Shown piece after piece: positions 26,215 through 35,167 of a stretch of 64,000 nucleotides of DNA (positions within the stretch are counted from its first letter, which is position 1; every line of letters starts with the position of its first letter). The stretch lies in the NCBI RefSeq assembly GCF_000526995.1, contig NZ_AZUI01000001.1, forward strand, positions 5,188,001-5,252,000, written 5' to 3'. The DNA comes from Lacrimispora indolis DSM 755 (GTDB taxonomy: Bacteria; Bacillota; Clostridia; Lachnospirales; Lachnospiraceae). The notes below the pieces were generated by a model. The model ran no database searches. It was not told the DNA's origin and saw nothing but the letters and a program-made list of their open reading frames with translations. A program made the position numbers and the translations under genes.

Positions 26215-26816
26215 AACAGAATCCTCCTGATCTCATTGCTCATTACCGCCGCTATTCTCACATATCCCTCGTGATTGGGGTGAACCCGGTCCTCCAGATA
26301 CAACTCCGCGTTATTGCGGTGAATTCCGCAAAGCCGGCGCATATCTATCAGTAAAAATCCCAGTTTTTTGCTGGAACGCTCCAGCTCCTCATAATAGTCC
26401 AGCATCATGTATCCTTTTTTATTGGGAAGATCATACGCCTCCCCTTCCTGCGTCACACCGTCCGGCCGCTGAAAACGGTATATGGGGGTTACCCAGGCCA
26501 GCAGAGCCGCCGGTGCTGCGGCTCGCAGCTTATCAGATGCAATCCGGACAGCTGCAGAAAATTCCTCCAGGGAACTCCCCCAATACCAGTCATTGCTTCC
26601 ATGCCAGACCAAAAACAGTTCTGCGTCTTTTGGAATCGGATGTTGTTCCAGGACTTCCAGCATGTTCCCTGGTGTGGCTTTTGTCAAACCGCTGGAACCA
26701 ACCGAAAAATTGCAGATCTCTGCCACACAGAGAGCTTCCTTAATCAACGCCTCATAGCCGCCCTGGCCGTGGTTAACCGTTGAAATACTGTCGCCGTATA
26801 TTACCAGCTTTTTCAT
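26211..26816 (-). CDS. SGNH/GDSL-family hydrolase
   Basis: A 201-residue esterase-like protein with the four SGNH blocks: YGDSIS (Ser10 nucleophile), FSVGSSG (Gly), HGSNDWYWG (Asn) and the DRVHPNHEGY region with the DxxH catalytic pair near the C-terminus. It lacks a signal peptide, so it probably removes acyl groups from an imported sugar derivative in the cytoplasm. It is translationally coupled to the beta-helix gene and follows the GH63-like gene after 160 bp. The acyl substrate is unknown. Confidence 0.85.
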   Translation of the reverse strand: MKKLVIYGDSISTVNHGQGGYEALIKEALCVAEICNFSVGSSGLTKATPGNMLEVLEQHPIPKDAELFLVWHGSNDWYWGSSLEEFSAAVRIASDKLRAAAPAALLAWVTPIYRFQRPDGVTQEGEAYDLPNKKGYMMLDYYEELERSSKKLGFLLIDMRRLCGIHRNNAELYLEDRVHPNHEGYVRIAAVMSNEIRRILL

Positions 26817-26976
26817 TATACATCTCCTTTTCTCCGGTCCGTGCCCGGCAGCCGGCCAGGAACTTCAGCAGCACCTCTTTGTATAGGTTTTGCCGGACAC
26901 ATGGTTTTCCCTCTGCCTAAGGGTGTTTACTTCCCGTCAAGCGGATATTCGCAATCCGCGCCCCTGCTTGATTCGG

Positions 26977-28626
26977 TTAAAATGTCAGCTTCATATCTCC
27001 CTGCACGGAGATGGAATGCTGTGCCCCCTGGTAAATTAAGTTCAGTTTAAAGCAGTCCTCCGTGTGAATGGTCACATCAAGAGACCCTCCCATGTCCTTT
27101 GCCTCAAAGTCCGCCGTCTTTCCTGCAAACCAGTACTTCTTACAGCCCAGCATACCGCCCTTAATAAGATTCCCTGAAATCTCCCAGCGGACCGTCGGCT
27201 CGCCTTCTTTGCGCTCCAGTGACAGACCCACGGCATACTGGATCAGGCAGAGAATCGGACCCAGACCAGACCAGCCGACAAACTCATTTTTGTCAGAATC
27301 ACCGCTGGAAATCTCATCAGCCGGATAATTTTCCCAGATCGTTCCTGTCTGCTCATATACCTTGGAAATAACATCCAGGTGATTGACGGCAATATCTCTG
27401 GCCAGTTTATGAAAACCATGATTCTCCAGGCCGCGGAGCACCAGGGCGTTGGTCGGCGCCCATACGGAACCTCGCCAATAGCCGCCCCGTGGGTCATATC
27501 CCTCTTCATCGGCAGCCAGCACCGGAATCCGGTGGGGGCGGTTAAATGCTTCTTTATCCTCCAGCCATTCAATCAGGCGTTTCCCCTGCTTCTCATCGGC
27601 AACACCTGACACCAAGGGAAAAAATCCGGCGATCGTCTTGATTCTGGTCTGGCGCTCACCAAAGGTAATGTCATAATAAAAGCCCTCATGCTCATTCCAC
27701 ATATAACGGTTGATTTTTTCAATCAGGATGGCTTTGTCTCTGACAAGTTCTTCGCGCCGTTTCTCATAATCCGGCACATCATAGCCGTATTTTACCAGCT
27801 CATCCATTATGTCAGTCAGGTTGCCGGCAAACATCACCATCTCCGAGCTGGTATCCACTGCCAGGCCCAGATGCTTATTCCTCGTTGAATTGTCCATGCT
27901 GGCCCAATCGGTCACGTACAGACCATTTTGATGGCGGAGATGGTATTTCAGTGCTTCATAATAACGGTACAGTGGTTCCAGCACCATGCGGAGACGTTTC
28001 ACGTCTTTGGTATGGCAATAGCTCTCCCATTCCGCAAAAGCCAGCAGCGGATGATTTAAATTATCCAGAGTCAGATAAGGCTTCTTTTCGATAATACGCC
28101 CCATATTCGGTTTATACATATCCTCATAGGCCAGCGTCCCCAGTTCTTTGAGCATACGAAAACCATAATGGTTGTGAAAATAAGAGTACAGCGGGCTGTC
28201 GAAGGCATTGACCCACAGCAGAAAATCCTTGCCGGTATCCCGTACCATCTCCCTGGGGATCTCTCCGTCATCAAACTGCTTGCAATAAAAATTGTCCAGG
28301 GAACAGATTCCCGGCACAAAAGGGTGGAGCAGATTGCAGAACAGTGTCATGAAGACGGTGTCCCATAAAAAAATATCATTATTAAAAGCCGCATCCACAA
28401 AATTGCTCACAAAACCACTGCCCTCAGCAGGCTGATGAATATTGGTATACAGGATACGAACCGCATAATGATAGCAATCCACCCACTCCTGATGATTCGT
28501 TACAATTGGTGCCGGAAGTAAGTCTTTTACTTCGTCGTATTTCAGATAGGGAACTCCGTCATATTCTTTTTTCTCAAAATACATTCCCCTGTCAAGAGAA
28601 TCTAAAAAACTGTAATCTCTGTCCAT
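26977..28626 (-). CDS. GH63/MGH1-like glycoside hydrolase
   Basis: A 549-residue (alpha/alpha)6-barrel glycosidase. The family pattern is clear: FNNDIFLWDTVFMTLF (about residues 63-78, with the substrate-binding WDT), TDWASMDNS, and GGYWRGSVWAPTNALVLRGL. No signal peptide is present, so it acts in the cytoplasm. Mycobacterial glucosylglycerate hydrolase belongs to this family, and a glucosylglycerate phosphorylase-like gene lies directly upstream. The start MDRDYSFL has a TAAGGAGA site; an earlier ATG overlaps the upstream gene. Other alpha-glucosides remain possible substrates. Confidence 0.82.
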   Translation of the reverse strand: MDRDYSFLDSLDRGMYFEKKEYDGVPYLKYDEVKDLLPAPIVTNHQEWVDCYHYAVRILYTNIHQPAEGSGFVSNFVDAAFNNDIFLWDTVFMTLFCNLLHPFVPGICSLDNFYCKQFDDGEIPREMVRDTGKDFLLWVNAFDSPLYSYFHNHYGFRMLKELGTLAYEDMYKPNMGRIIEKKPYLTLDNLNHPLLAFAEWESYCHTKDVKRLRMVLEPLYRYYEALKYHLRHQNGLYVTDWASMDNSTRNKHLGLAVDTSSEMVMFAGNLTDIMDELVKYGYDVPDYEKRREELVRDKAILIEKINRYMWNEHEGFYYDITFGERQTRIKTIAGFFPLVSGVADEKQGKRLIEWLEDKEAFNRPHRIPVLAADEEGYDPRGGYWRGSVWAPTNALVLRGLENHGFHKLARDIAVNHLDVISKVYEQTGTIWENYPADEISSGDSDKNEFVGWSGLGPILCLIQYAVGLSLERKEGEPTVRWEISGNLIKGGMLGCKKYWFAGKTADFEAKDMGGSLDVTIHTEDCFKLNLIYQGAQHSISVQGDMKLTF

Positions 28627-28652
28627 AACTGCACTCTCCTTATTTATGCCGT

Positions 28653-30320
28653 TCAGCCGTTTATTTTGAACCACAGATATTCATATGGTTCCAATGAAAC
28701 ATTCTGTTTCATGATTTTACCGGAAAGCAGATCGGTTCCGTCCAGTCCGGTTTTTACTTCCACCTGATCCCCGGATACGTTGACAATCGCCAATATCTGG
28801 TTCCCCGCTGCTCCTCTCACCACGGCAAAGACCTTGTCATGCAGCCGGCGGACCTGCTGTAAATTGTTCGGCGCAAAGGCCTCCTCCTGTTTTCTTACAG
28901 CCAGCATCTTCCGGTAACCGGAAAGCACTCTGCTTCTTATGGAATCCGGGTGGGAAAGTTCTTCCCTCAGCCGGTCTGCATCCAGCTTTTCACGATTGAT
29001 ACGCCGTTTGATGCCCGACTCCTGATAATCTTTATAACAGTTCCTGGAACCTAAAAGACTGTGGTAATAGATCGCCGGCATCCCCATCAAAGACAGCAGG
29101 ATGCACTGGGAGCCCAGGAATTTCCGGACCATCAGAACGGGATCCGTCTCATTTCCGGCAACCGCATCTAAGTAATTGATATTCAATTCATAGGGGACCT
29201 GGCTTCCGTCGGACAGCGATCGGTATCCCACTTCACCTCCCCGGGCCAGCACCTGCTCAACCATGAACCGGCGTTCTCTCTCACTGAGGATATCCTCCAC
29301 CGGCCGCATCCCGATGCCGTCATGGGAGGCCAGGAAATTAAAGTATGTCGTTGCTTCGGTAGTCGGTTCCAGACCGGCCGCCCAGTCCGACAGATAGACG
29401 GCTGTTCCGCTTAAGTAAGAATAGAGCGTCAGAGGCGGCAGCGGAAACTGATAGACCAGACCGGCTTCATCGTAGCCGTTGCCAAAATAACTGATGTTTT
29501 CTCTATGTGGTACATTCGTCTCCGTAATGATAGTACAGCCGCTGACACAAGCCTCCAGCACGCACCTCATGAGTTTTATCAGCTCATGGGTCTGGGGCAG
29601 ATGCATACAGGTTGTCCCCAGCTCCTTCCACGCAAATCCGATGGCATCGAAGCGGATAAACCTGGCTCCCTTTGCCGCATAAAGCAGGAGAATGTCCAGA
29701 ACTTCCAACACCACCTCAGGATCCTTATAATTCAAATCCAGCTGATCCTCGCTGAAGGTGGTCCAGAGATATCTTTTGCCCGAACCGGTCTCGAATTCTG
29801 TCAGGAGCGGCAGTGCCCGCGGCCGGATGACCGAGCTGTAATCCCCTGCCGGATCCGCCTCAATAAAGAAATTTCTGTATTTAGGGTTACCCGCCGCATA
29901 TTCTTTAAAATACTTACTGGACTTTGACACATGATTGATGACCGCGTCGTACATCATGTCATAGGATTCACGAAGCTTTTCGATATGAGACCAGTCTCCC
30001 AGTTCCCGGTTGATCTCCCTGAAATCCACAACAGAAAAGCCGTCATCTGAAGTATAGGGAAACATCGGCAGTAAATGAACTGCAGAAACCGTACGGGCAA
30101 GCTCTTCCTTCAGAAATGCCCGCAGAGTGGCCAGAGGTGCTTCCCCCTTCCGCTTAATCCCGTCGCCGTATGTAATCAACATGATATCGCCTTTGTCTAC
30201 CCAGGGATATGACTCCTTGATCTTCGGTTTCCAGGTTTCTATCAATCCATGGATCCGTTCTGCCAGTTCCTCGTGGCAATCCGGATATAAATGTTGTAAA
30301 TGTTCTTTTATGCTGTCCAT
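28653..30320 (-). CDS. ycjM: GH13_18 glycoside phosphorylase (YcjM-like, likely glucosylglycerate phosphorylase)
   Basis: A 555-residue GH13 enzyme of the sucrose-phosphorylase subfamily. The catalytic triad is visible: Asp225 in FIRFDAIGF, Glu267 in IITETNVPH and Asp334 in ASHDGIGMRP. WKELGTTCMHLPQTHELIKLM (shortened here) is typical of the YcjM/glucosylglycerate phosphorylase branch rather than of sucrose phosphorylase. The reaction would be phosphorolysis of 2-O-alpha-glucosylglycerate to alpha-glucose 1-phosphate and D-glycerate. It is cytoplasmic and sits next to the transporter ATPase. Substrate assignment depends on subfamily and context. Confidence 0.8.
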   Translation of the reverse strand: MDSIKEHLQHLYPDCHEELAERIHGLIETWKPKIKESYPWVDKGDIMLITYGDGIKRKGEAPLATLRAFLKEELARTVSAVHLLPMFPYTSDDGFSVVDFREINRELGDWSHIEKLRESYDMMYDAVINHVSKSSKYFKEYAAGNPKYRNFFIEADPAGDYSSVIRPRALPLLTEFETGSGKRYLWTTFSEDQLDLNYKDPEVVLEVLDILLLYAAKGARFIRFDAIGFAWKELGTTCMHLPQTHELIKLMRCVLEACVSGCTIITETNVPHRENISYFGNGYDEAGLVYQFPLPPLTLYSYLSGTAVYLSDWAAGLEPTTEATTYFNFLASHDGIGMRPVEDILSERERRFMVEQVLARGGEVGYRSLSDGSQVPYELNINYLDAVAGNETDPVLMVRKFLGSQCILLSLMGMPAIYYHSLLGSRNCYKDYQESGIKRRINREKLDADRLREELSHPDSIRSRVLSGYRKMLAVRKQEEAFAPNNLQQVRRLHDKVFAVVRGAAGNQILAIVNVSGDQVEVKTGLDGTDLLSGKIMKQNVSLEPYEYLWFKING

Positions 30321-30339
30321 ATTTTATCTCCAAATCTAA

Positions 30340-31443
30340 TTATCTGATGCGCAGTGTTGTCTGACAGTCAAAGAACATGACCCGTTCTTCTTTCACCTGC
30401 AGCGCCACCTTTGTCTTAGGTGCCATCTCCATATAGGCCGTGGTATGAATTTTCACTTCATTGCCGCCTATCTTTGTAATCAAAATGGCATGGGATCCCT
30501 GCGGCTCCACAAAATCTATCGTGGCATCACACATATATCCCGGTGTTTTTTCCAGTGAAAACGATAAATCGATATATTCCGGCCTGACACCCATATGAAC
30601 TTCTTTTCCGGCGTAGGGTAAAAGCGCCTGTACAAGAGCGTCCGGCACCTGATAGCAGATATGTTCATTTGCCGCCACCAGCCCGTCTTCTGCTTTCTGT
30701 ATCTTTGTCTTAAAAAAGTTGGTCGGCGGGGTTCCGATAAACTCTGCCACGAATTTTGTGGCACTGTTTTGATAAACCTCCATCGGGGTTCCGATCTGCT
30801 CGATGTTACCTTTGTACATAACCACAATCCGGTCAGCAAGGCTCATCGCCTCAGACTGATCGTGGGTCACGAAAATACTGGTGGAGTTCTGCTGGAGGTG
30901 AATGTTTTTCAGCTCTGTTCTCATGGATACCCGGAGCTTTGCGTCCAGGTTAGAGAGAGGTTCATCCATCAGGAAAATCTTCGGCTTCACAACAATCGCC
31001 CTGGATACGGCCACCCGCTGTCTCTGTCCGCCGGACATCTGTGCCGGATAGCGATCCAGTAAGCCCTCAATATCGGTTGCCCTGGCCGCCGTGGTCACCC
31101 GCTCTTTGATTTCCTCTTTCGGCACCTTCTGAAGCTTTAAGGGATAGGCAATATTGTCAAACACTGTCATATGGGGCCAGATGGCGTAGCTCTGGAAAAT
31201 CATTGAAACGCCCCGGTCCTTCGGCTTCTTTCCAACAATGCTCTCCCCATCAATCAGTATTTCGCCGCCGCTGATATCTTCAAGCCCTGAGATCATCCGG
31301 ATTGTAGTGGTCTTGCCGCAGCCTGACGGGCCCAGAAAGACAATAAACTCGCCCTTCTCGATCAGCAAATTCATGTTGTTGACAATCAGAGGACCATCTT
31401 TTGTATATCTCTTCTGTAAATTTTTAATCTCCAAATAGCTCAT
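30340..31443 (-). CDS. ycjV: CUT1 sugar ABC transporter ATPase (MsmK/UgpC/YcjV-like)
   Basis: A 367-residue ATPase with Walker A GPSGCGKTT, signature MSGGQRQRVAVSRA, Walker B IFLMDEPLSNLD, switch VTHDQSEAMSLAD and a C-terminal TOBE/MalK-like regulatory domain (about 235-367). The start MSYLEIKNLQ has a TAGGAGGA site; an upstream ATG would add 11 residues. It powers the two permeases encoded just upstream. A dedicated ATPase is present, unlike many Firmicute sugar loci that share one MsmK. Confidence 0.9.
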   Translation of the reverse strand: MSYLEIKNLQKRYTKDGPLIVNNMNLLIEKGEFIVFLGPSGCGKTTTIRMISGLEDISGGEILIDGESIVGKKPKDRGVSMIFQSYAIWPHMTVFDNIAYPLKLQKVPKEEIKERVTTAARATDIEGLLDRYPAQMSGGQRQRVAVSRAIVVKPKIFLMDEPLSNLDAKLRVSMRTELKNIHLQQNSTSIFVTHDQSEAMSLADRIVVMYKGNIEQIGTPMEVYQNSATKFVAEFIGTPPTNFFKTKIQKAEDGLVAANEHICYQVPDALVQALLPYAGKEVHMGVRPEYIDLSFSLEKTPGYMCDATIDFVEPQGSHAILITKIGGNEVKIHTTAYMEMAPKTKVALQVKEERVMFFDCQTTLRIR

Positions 31444-31454
31444 ATAGCTTCCTC

Positions 31455-32495
31455 CTATAATTCGACTCCGCCCCACATCTGTCCGATGTATCTTCTGATA
31501 ATAAAGGTAAATACCAGTGCAGGAAGAATCAGCACGATACTTCCAGCTGCCGCATACTGGATGCCGCTTGACGTTGTGCCGATTGCCTTGTAGACAACCA
31601 GGGACAGCGTCTGATTTTTATTGGTCAGAATCAATGCCGAGATGGTATCATTCCAGGCAGTCAAAAATGAATACATGGAACTGGCAGCCAGTGCCGGAAA
31701 TGCCAGGGGCAGGGTGATCCTGACAAAGGTCTGTACACTGCCCGCCCCAAAGATCATCGACGCCTCCTCCAGCTCTTTGCTGATGCCGATAAAAATGCTG
31801 TTGGTAATCCAGGCCGTCAGTGCAATATTGGGAACCGAATACAACAGCGCCAGGCCGATCCTCGTATCAAAGAGCCCGAATCTGATCAGCAGCATGGCCA
31901 TTGGGATGCTGATCCCAACCACCGGAAACATTCTCACAATGAGGAGTGAAACATTGATCTGCTCCTTGAATTTAAACTGGAACCGGGCCATGGCAAACCC
32001 TGCCAGGCTTCCGACTCCAAGGGAAATCAGAATCGTATAAAGGGAAACTATCATGCTGTTTTTAAGCGCTGAAGCAGCATTGGGCACAATGCTGAAAAAG
32101 GTTTTAAAATTGTAAAACAAATCTTTTTTATAGGTAAATTCCATGGGCCCATCCGTCAGGGTCTGACTGAAATCCTCCATAAGCTGCTCGCCGGGAACAG
32201 TCACCGCGTACTGTCTGGTGAAATGAGACTCCAGCTTGGACGGTCTTTTCGTGGTGATAATCGATTCATAACCTTCCCCACTGTCATAGAAGATCTCAAA
32301 CTCTTCTTTCGGGTTTGCCTCCACTTTGACTGTGACCTTAAACTTCGGAAGCAGCCCTTTGGGAAACTCCGTCATTTCCGCAGCGTTGGAGAATGCAACC
32401 GTTGTGAAAGCCAGAAGCGGAATTGCCACCAGCAGAAACATGGTTGCCAAGATGATTGCCATAACGGTTTTCTGTACAATATTCAGTTTATCCAT
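31455..32495 (-). CDS. ycjP: CUT1 ABC transporter permease with enlarged extracellular loop (YcjP/MalG-like)
   Basis: A 346-residue permease of the MalG type. The EAA loop (LEEASMIFGAGSVQTFVRIT, about residues 236-255) is normal. Between the first helix (about 12-34) and the next (about 140-165) lies a polar stretch of about 100 residues that is far longer than in typical 280-residue MalG proteins. A smaller insert is known in MalF, not MalG. The stop of the preceding permease and this ATG share one base (TAATG). The insert may help receptor docking. Confidence 0.88.
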   Translation of the reverse strand: MDKLNIVQKTVMAIILATMFLLVAIPLLAFTTVAFSNAAEMTEFPKGLLPKFKVTVKVEANPKEEFEIFYDSGEGYESIITTKRPSKLESHFTRQYAVTVPGEQLMEDFSQTLTDGPMEFTYKKDLFYNFKTFFSIVPNAASALKNSMIVSLYTILISLGVGSLAGFAMARFQFKFKEQINVSLLIVRMFPVVGISIPMAMLLIRFGLFDTRIGLALLYSVPNIALTAWITNSIFIGISKELEEASMIFGAGSVQTFVRITLPLAFPALAASSMYSFLTAWNDTISALILTNKNQTLSLVVYKAIGTTSSGIQYAAAGSIVLILPALVFTFIIRRYIGQMWGGVEL

Positions 32496-33403
32496 TATTT
32501 CGCCGCCTCCTTCTTTCCGCCCCTGGAAACCTTAAGATAGACCACGGTTGCACACAGGACGATAATGGTTGTCAGGAAGGACAGGGTAAAGGCAAGCTTT
32601 TGGCTTGTGCTGACCCCAGGTACCGCCTCCACATAAAAAGCAACACGCTCCACCAAAAACGGCACTTTGCTGTAACCCAGAACCATCACAGCAATAGCCC
32701 AGACCTGGATAGCTGCAATCAGCCTCATAATAATGGATGTTGTGATCGAAGGTTTTAAAATCGGGATAACAATATCCTTAAAAATCTGCCATTTGTTGGC
32801 GCCGAACAGATAGGCTGCCTCTTTCAGCTCCCGCTGCATTCCCTGCAGGCCGGCAATCAGGATGATCATGACGGACGGTGTAACTGTCCAGGTATCGATG
32901 AGAATGATTAAAAAAACTGCGGACAGTCCTTCTGCACCCATAAATACAATCGGCTTCTCTATCAGATGCAGCCCCATTAAAACCGTGTTGATCCAGCCGT
33001 CCCTCACAAGTCCGGTCTTCCAGAGAATCGCCACCGCCGTAGGTGTGATGGCCATTGGAATCATGGAAACGAACATCAGGATCTTGGCACCTTTAAACTT
33101 TCTCGACAGCAGCACTGCCAGAAGAAGGGCCAGAAAATATTGAAGGATCACGGATACCGCTGCAAATGCGGCAGTGTTAAAAATTGCAGCGCTGATCAAA
33201 TCAGACTCTGCCATCAGCTTAAAATTGCCCAGAAGTGTAAAGTTGCCGTCAAAATCGGTAAACACTTCTTTTATACCGGAAAGTACCGGCAGCAGCCAGA
33301 ATACTGCATAAAAAAGGAAGGCCGGCAACAGGAGAAAGTAGGGAATACTTTTTTTGCTGAGCATGGGTTTTTCCAAAATCTGTTTGCTGACATTTTCGTT
33401 CAA
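32495..33403 (-). CDS. ycjO: CUT1 ABC transporter permease (YcjO/MalF-like)
   Basis: A 302-residue permease with about six helices and the EAA loop LKEAAYLFGANKWQIFKDIV. It pairs with the MalG-like subunit. The start appears to be a TTG codon at 33401-33403, because GGGGGA lies five bases upstream; the first ATG lies 14 codons further in and lacks a ribosome site. It follows the binding-protein gene after a 160-bp gap that holds two hairpins, which probably lower its expression relative to the receptor. Confidence 0.88.
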   Translation of the reverse strand: MNENVSKQILEKPMLSKKSIPYFLLLPAFLFYAVFWLLPVLSGIKEVFTDFDGNFTLLGNFKLMAESDLISAAIFNTAAFAAVSVILQYFLALLLAVLLSRKFKGAKILMFVSMIPMAITPTAVAILWKTGLVRDGWINTVLMGLHLIEKPIVFMGAEGLSAVFLIILIDTWTVTPSVMIILIAGLQGMQRELKEAAYLFGANKWQIFKDIVIPILKPSITTSIIMRLIAAIQVWAIAVMVLGYSKVPFLVERVAFYVEAVPGVSTSQKLAFTLSFLTTIIVLCATVVYLKVSRGGKKEAAK

Positions 33404-33468
33404 ATAAATCCCCCGTTTCTATATATAAGTCTGCAGTGCAAAGTACGTCTCCCGCGGAGCGTCTTAAA

Positions 33469-33549
33469 TTTACAGAAAGCAATTCCGGTAAATTTAAAGC
33501 CTGGAAGTATGCAGCGGCGCCTGGTCCGCATTGCATCCTTCCAGGCTTT
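33469..33549 (-). terminator. intercistronic hairpins after the binding-protein gene
   Basis: On the minus strand a strong hairpin (arms near 33496-33512 and 33532-33549, AAAGCCTGGAAG and complement) is followed by a second AT-rich one (AAATTTAC...GTAAATTT, 33469-33498). There is no long T-run, so they more likely attenuate or stabilise mRNA than terminate fully. Confidence 0.6.
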
Positions 33550-33564
33550 TACACGATTAGTTCA

Positions 33565-34911
33565 TCAGTTCTTTAATGCCTCCATCTTGCTCTGAACATC
33601 TGCAAGGAAATCCTCCCCGGGAACTGCCTTGTTCTTTAAAACGCTGTTAAACACATCTCCATAAAGCAGCTTCACTGCGTTCCAATCGGAATACTCAGAT
33701 GCCGGCACACCGGTAACAATCGTTGTTTTCAACATTTCGATACCAGCTCTCATGACAACGTCATCTGAGCCCAGAATATCACCCACCTCTTCAATTGGGC
33801 TTAAAGAACCGCCGTAGTTGGAACAGAAATCATAGTTTACTTCCGGATCAGCGATATAGTTGATAAACTTCTCAGCCAGTTCCTGGTTCGGAGCCCCCTG
33901 GGCAATCCCATAGCACCATGCACCGGAAGTCGAGCCTGCGCCCTTGCTGCCTTTGGGAGCCGCACCAATTACGTAGTTGTTGGGAGCCGCATTGTAGCTT
34001 GCGCCCACCGGAGCCATATGAGCAAATGTCAGCCATACGTCGCCGCTGTTCAACGGGTCAGTGGGAGCCGTATACTGATCCTGCTCCGCATAGAAGCCGT
34101 TACCTGCAGCGATTGATGCAATGATGCCGAGAGCGTCCTTAAAACCATCAGATGTGAATTCCGGGAATCCGCCGCCATAAGCCAGGCTCATGCCGCCCAT
34201 GGGGTAAAGCAGCTGGGAACCGGTTAAGTTGGCCGGCATCATGGTTTTGCCTTCCCCTTCGCCTGCCGCGATTGCCACTGCCCATTCAGCATACTGTTCC
34301 CAGGTAATACCGGAAACAACATCTTCCTCGGTCAGTCCTTCCGGTAAATAATCCAGGGCCTTTTTGTTTGCGCAGGTAACGTATACGTCAAAACTCATGG
34401 GGACAAAGTAACGTATTCCATCCTTATTTGTAGAATTATCAAACATCTGTGTATAAGTAGAGCCGGTGCTGTTGACCAGATCCGTGATATTCTGCATCCA
34501 GCCGCCGTTGACATAGGGTGCCATATTGGCTGTGTCCGCATAAATAATATCAGTGATGTAGTTCTTTCCTTCCTGCTCCGATTGAACCTTCTTGATCGCA
34601 TCGGCCTGTGCTACAAAATCAACTTCTACTTTACAATTATTTTCTTCCTCAAATTTTTTAAAGAATGAATCCATCAGATACTGTTTTTCATGGATTTCCG
34701 GTGTGCCGCTGTATGTAACCTTTAAAACATCCCCGCCTGAGGCCTTTTCCCCACCGGCACTGGTACTTTCCCCTGCCGGAGCCACAGTCTCTTCAGCCTT
34801 TGTTTCAACAGCTTTCGTCTCAGCCGGTTTTGATGAACACCCCGCCGCACCTGCTGCGGTCACCATCAAAAGCCCCAGTACTGTCAGTTTCTTTGATAAA
34901 CTTTTTTTCAT
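33565..34911 (-). CDS. ycjN: CUT1 sugar ABC substrate-binding lipoprotein (YcjN-like)
   Basis: A 448-residue family 1 solute-binding protein. A lipoprotein signal (lipobox AAGC, about residues 22-25) leads into a Glu/Thr/Ala-rich linker. Oligosaccharide-receptor features follow (KFEEENNCKVEVDFVAQADAIKK region, DIIYADTANMAPYVNGGWM, PMSFDVYVTCANKKALDYLP). The ATG has an AAGGAGAGGG site. It is the receptor for the glycoside imported by this locus. Its natural upstream promoter region has been separated from the rest of the cluster by the IS110-family insertion. Confidence 0.9.
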   Translation of the reverse strand: MKKSLSKKLTVLGLLMVTAAGAAGCSSKPAETKAVETKAEETVAPAGESTSAGGEKASGGDVLKVTYSGTPEIHEKQYLMDSFFKKFEEENNCKVEVDFVAQADAIKKVQSEQEGKNYITDIIYADTANMAPYVNGGWMQNITDLVNSTGSTYTQMFDNSTNKDGIRYFVPMSFDVYVTCANKKALDYLPEGLTEEDVVSGITWEQYAEWAVAIAAGEGEGKTMMPANLTGSQLLYPMGGMSLAYGGGFPEFTSDGFKDALGIIASIAAGNGFYAEQDQYTAPTDPLNSGDVWLTFAHMAPVGASYNAAPNNYVIGAAPKGSKGAGSTSGAWCYGIAQGAPNQELAEKFINYIADPEVNYDFCSNYGGSLSPIEEVGDILGSDDVVMRAGIEMLKTTIVTGVPASEYSDWNAVKLLYGDVFNSVLKNKAVPGEDFLADVQSKMEALKN

Positions 34912-34937
34912 GATTCCCTCTCCTTGTATTATATAGT

Positions 34938-35160
34938 CATAGCTTTTCTTTACCTTTTCTTAGGTATGAGCTATGCTGTTTTAGATACTGTGGATTAGTT
35001 CATTTCTCCTACCACTTGATGGTTTAGTAAAGGCTCTAACCACAGTCTCTTTGTTCACTTGTTAATCAGTTAGATACCGCATGACGGTTTATTTAGAACA
35101 AGGTTACAATCGCAGAGAGCCACCGTGGTCTAAAACAGTATCAAATTCATTTAATAGGAG
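34938..35160 (+). ncRNA. candidate IS110 bridge (seek) RNA region
   Basis: The non-coding leader of the transposase contains nested inverted repeats: CATAGCT/AGCTATG (34938-34944 and 34969-34975, with TACC/GGTA inside) and CTGTGGATTAG/CTAACCACAG (34988-34998 and 35036-35045). IS110-group elements are known to encode a structured guide RNA upstream of the transposase. The exact ends and binding loops cannot be assigned without other copies. Confidence 0.35.
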
Positions 35161-35167
35161 TTTCGCT

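Noticed and set aside
34968..34982. GAGCTATGCTGTTTT, identical to 15 bases of the Streptococcus pyogenes type II-A CRISPR repeat
   Set aside because: Only one copy, no spacers and no cas genes in the window; part of the IS110 leader hairpin and most likely coincidence.
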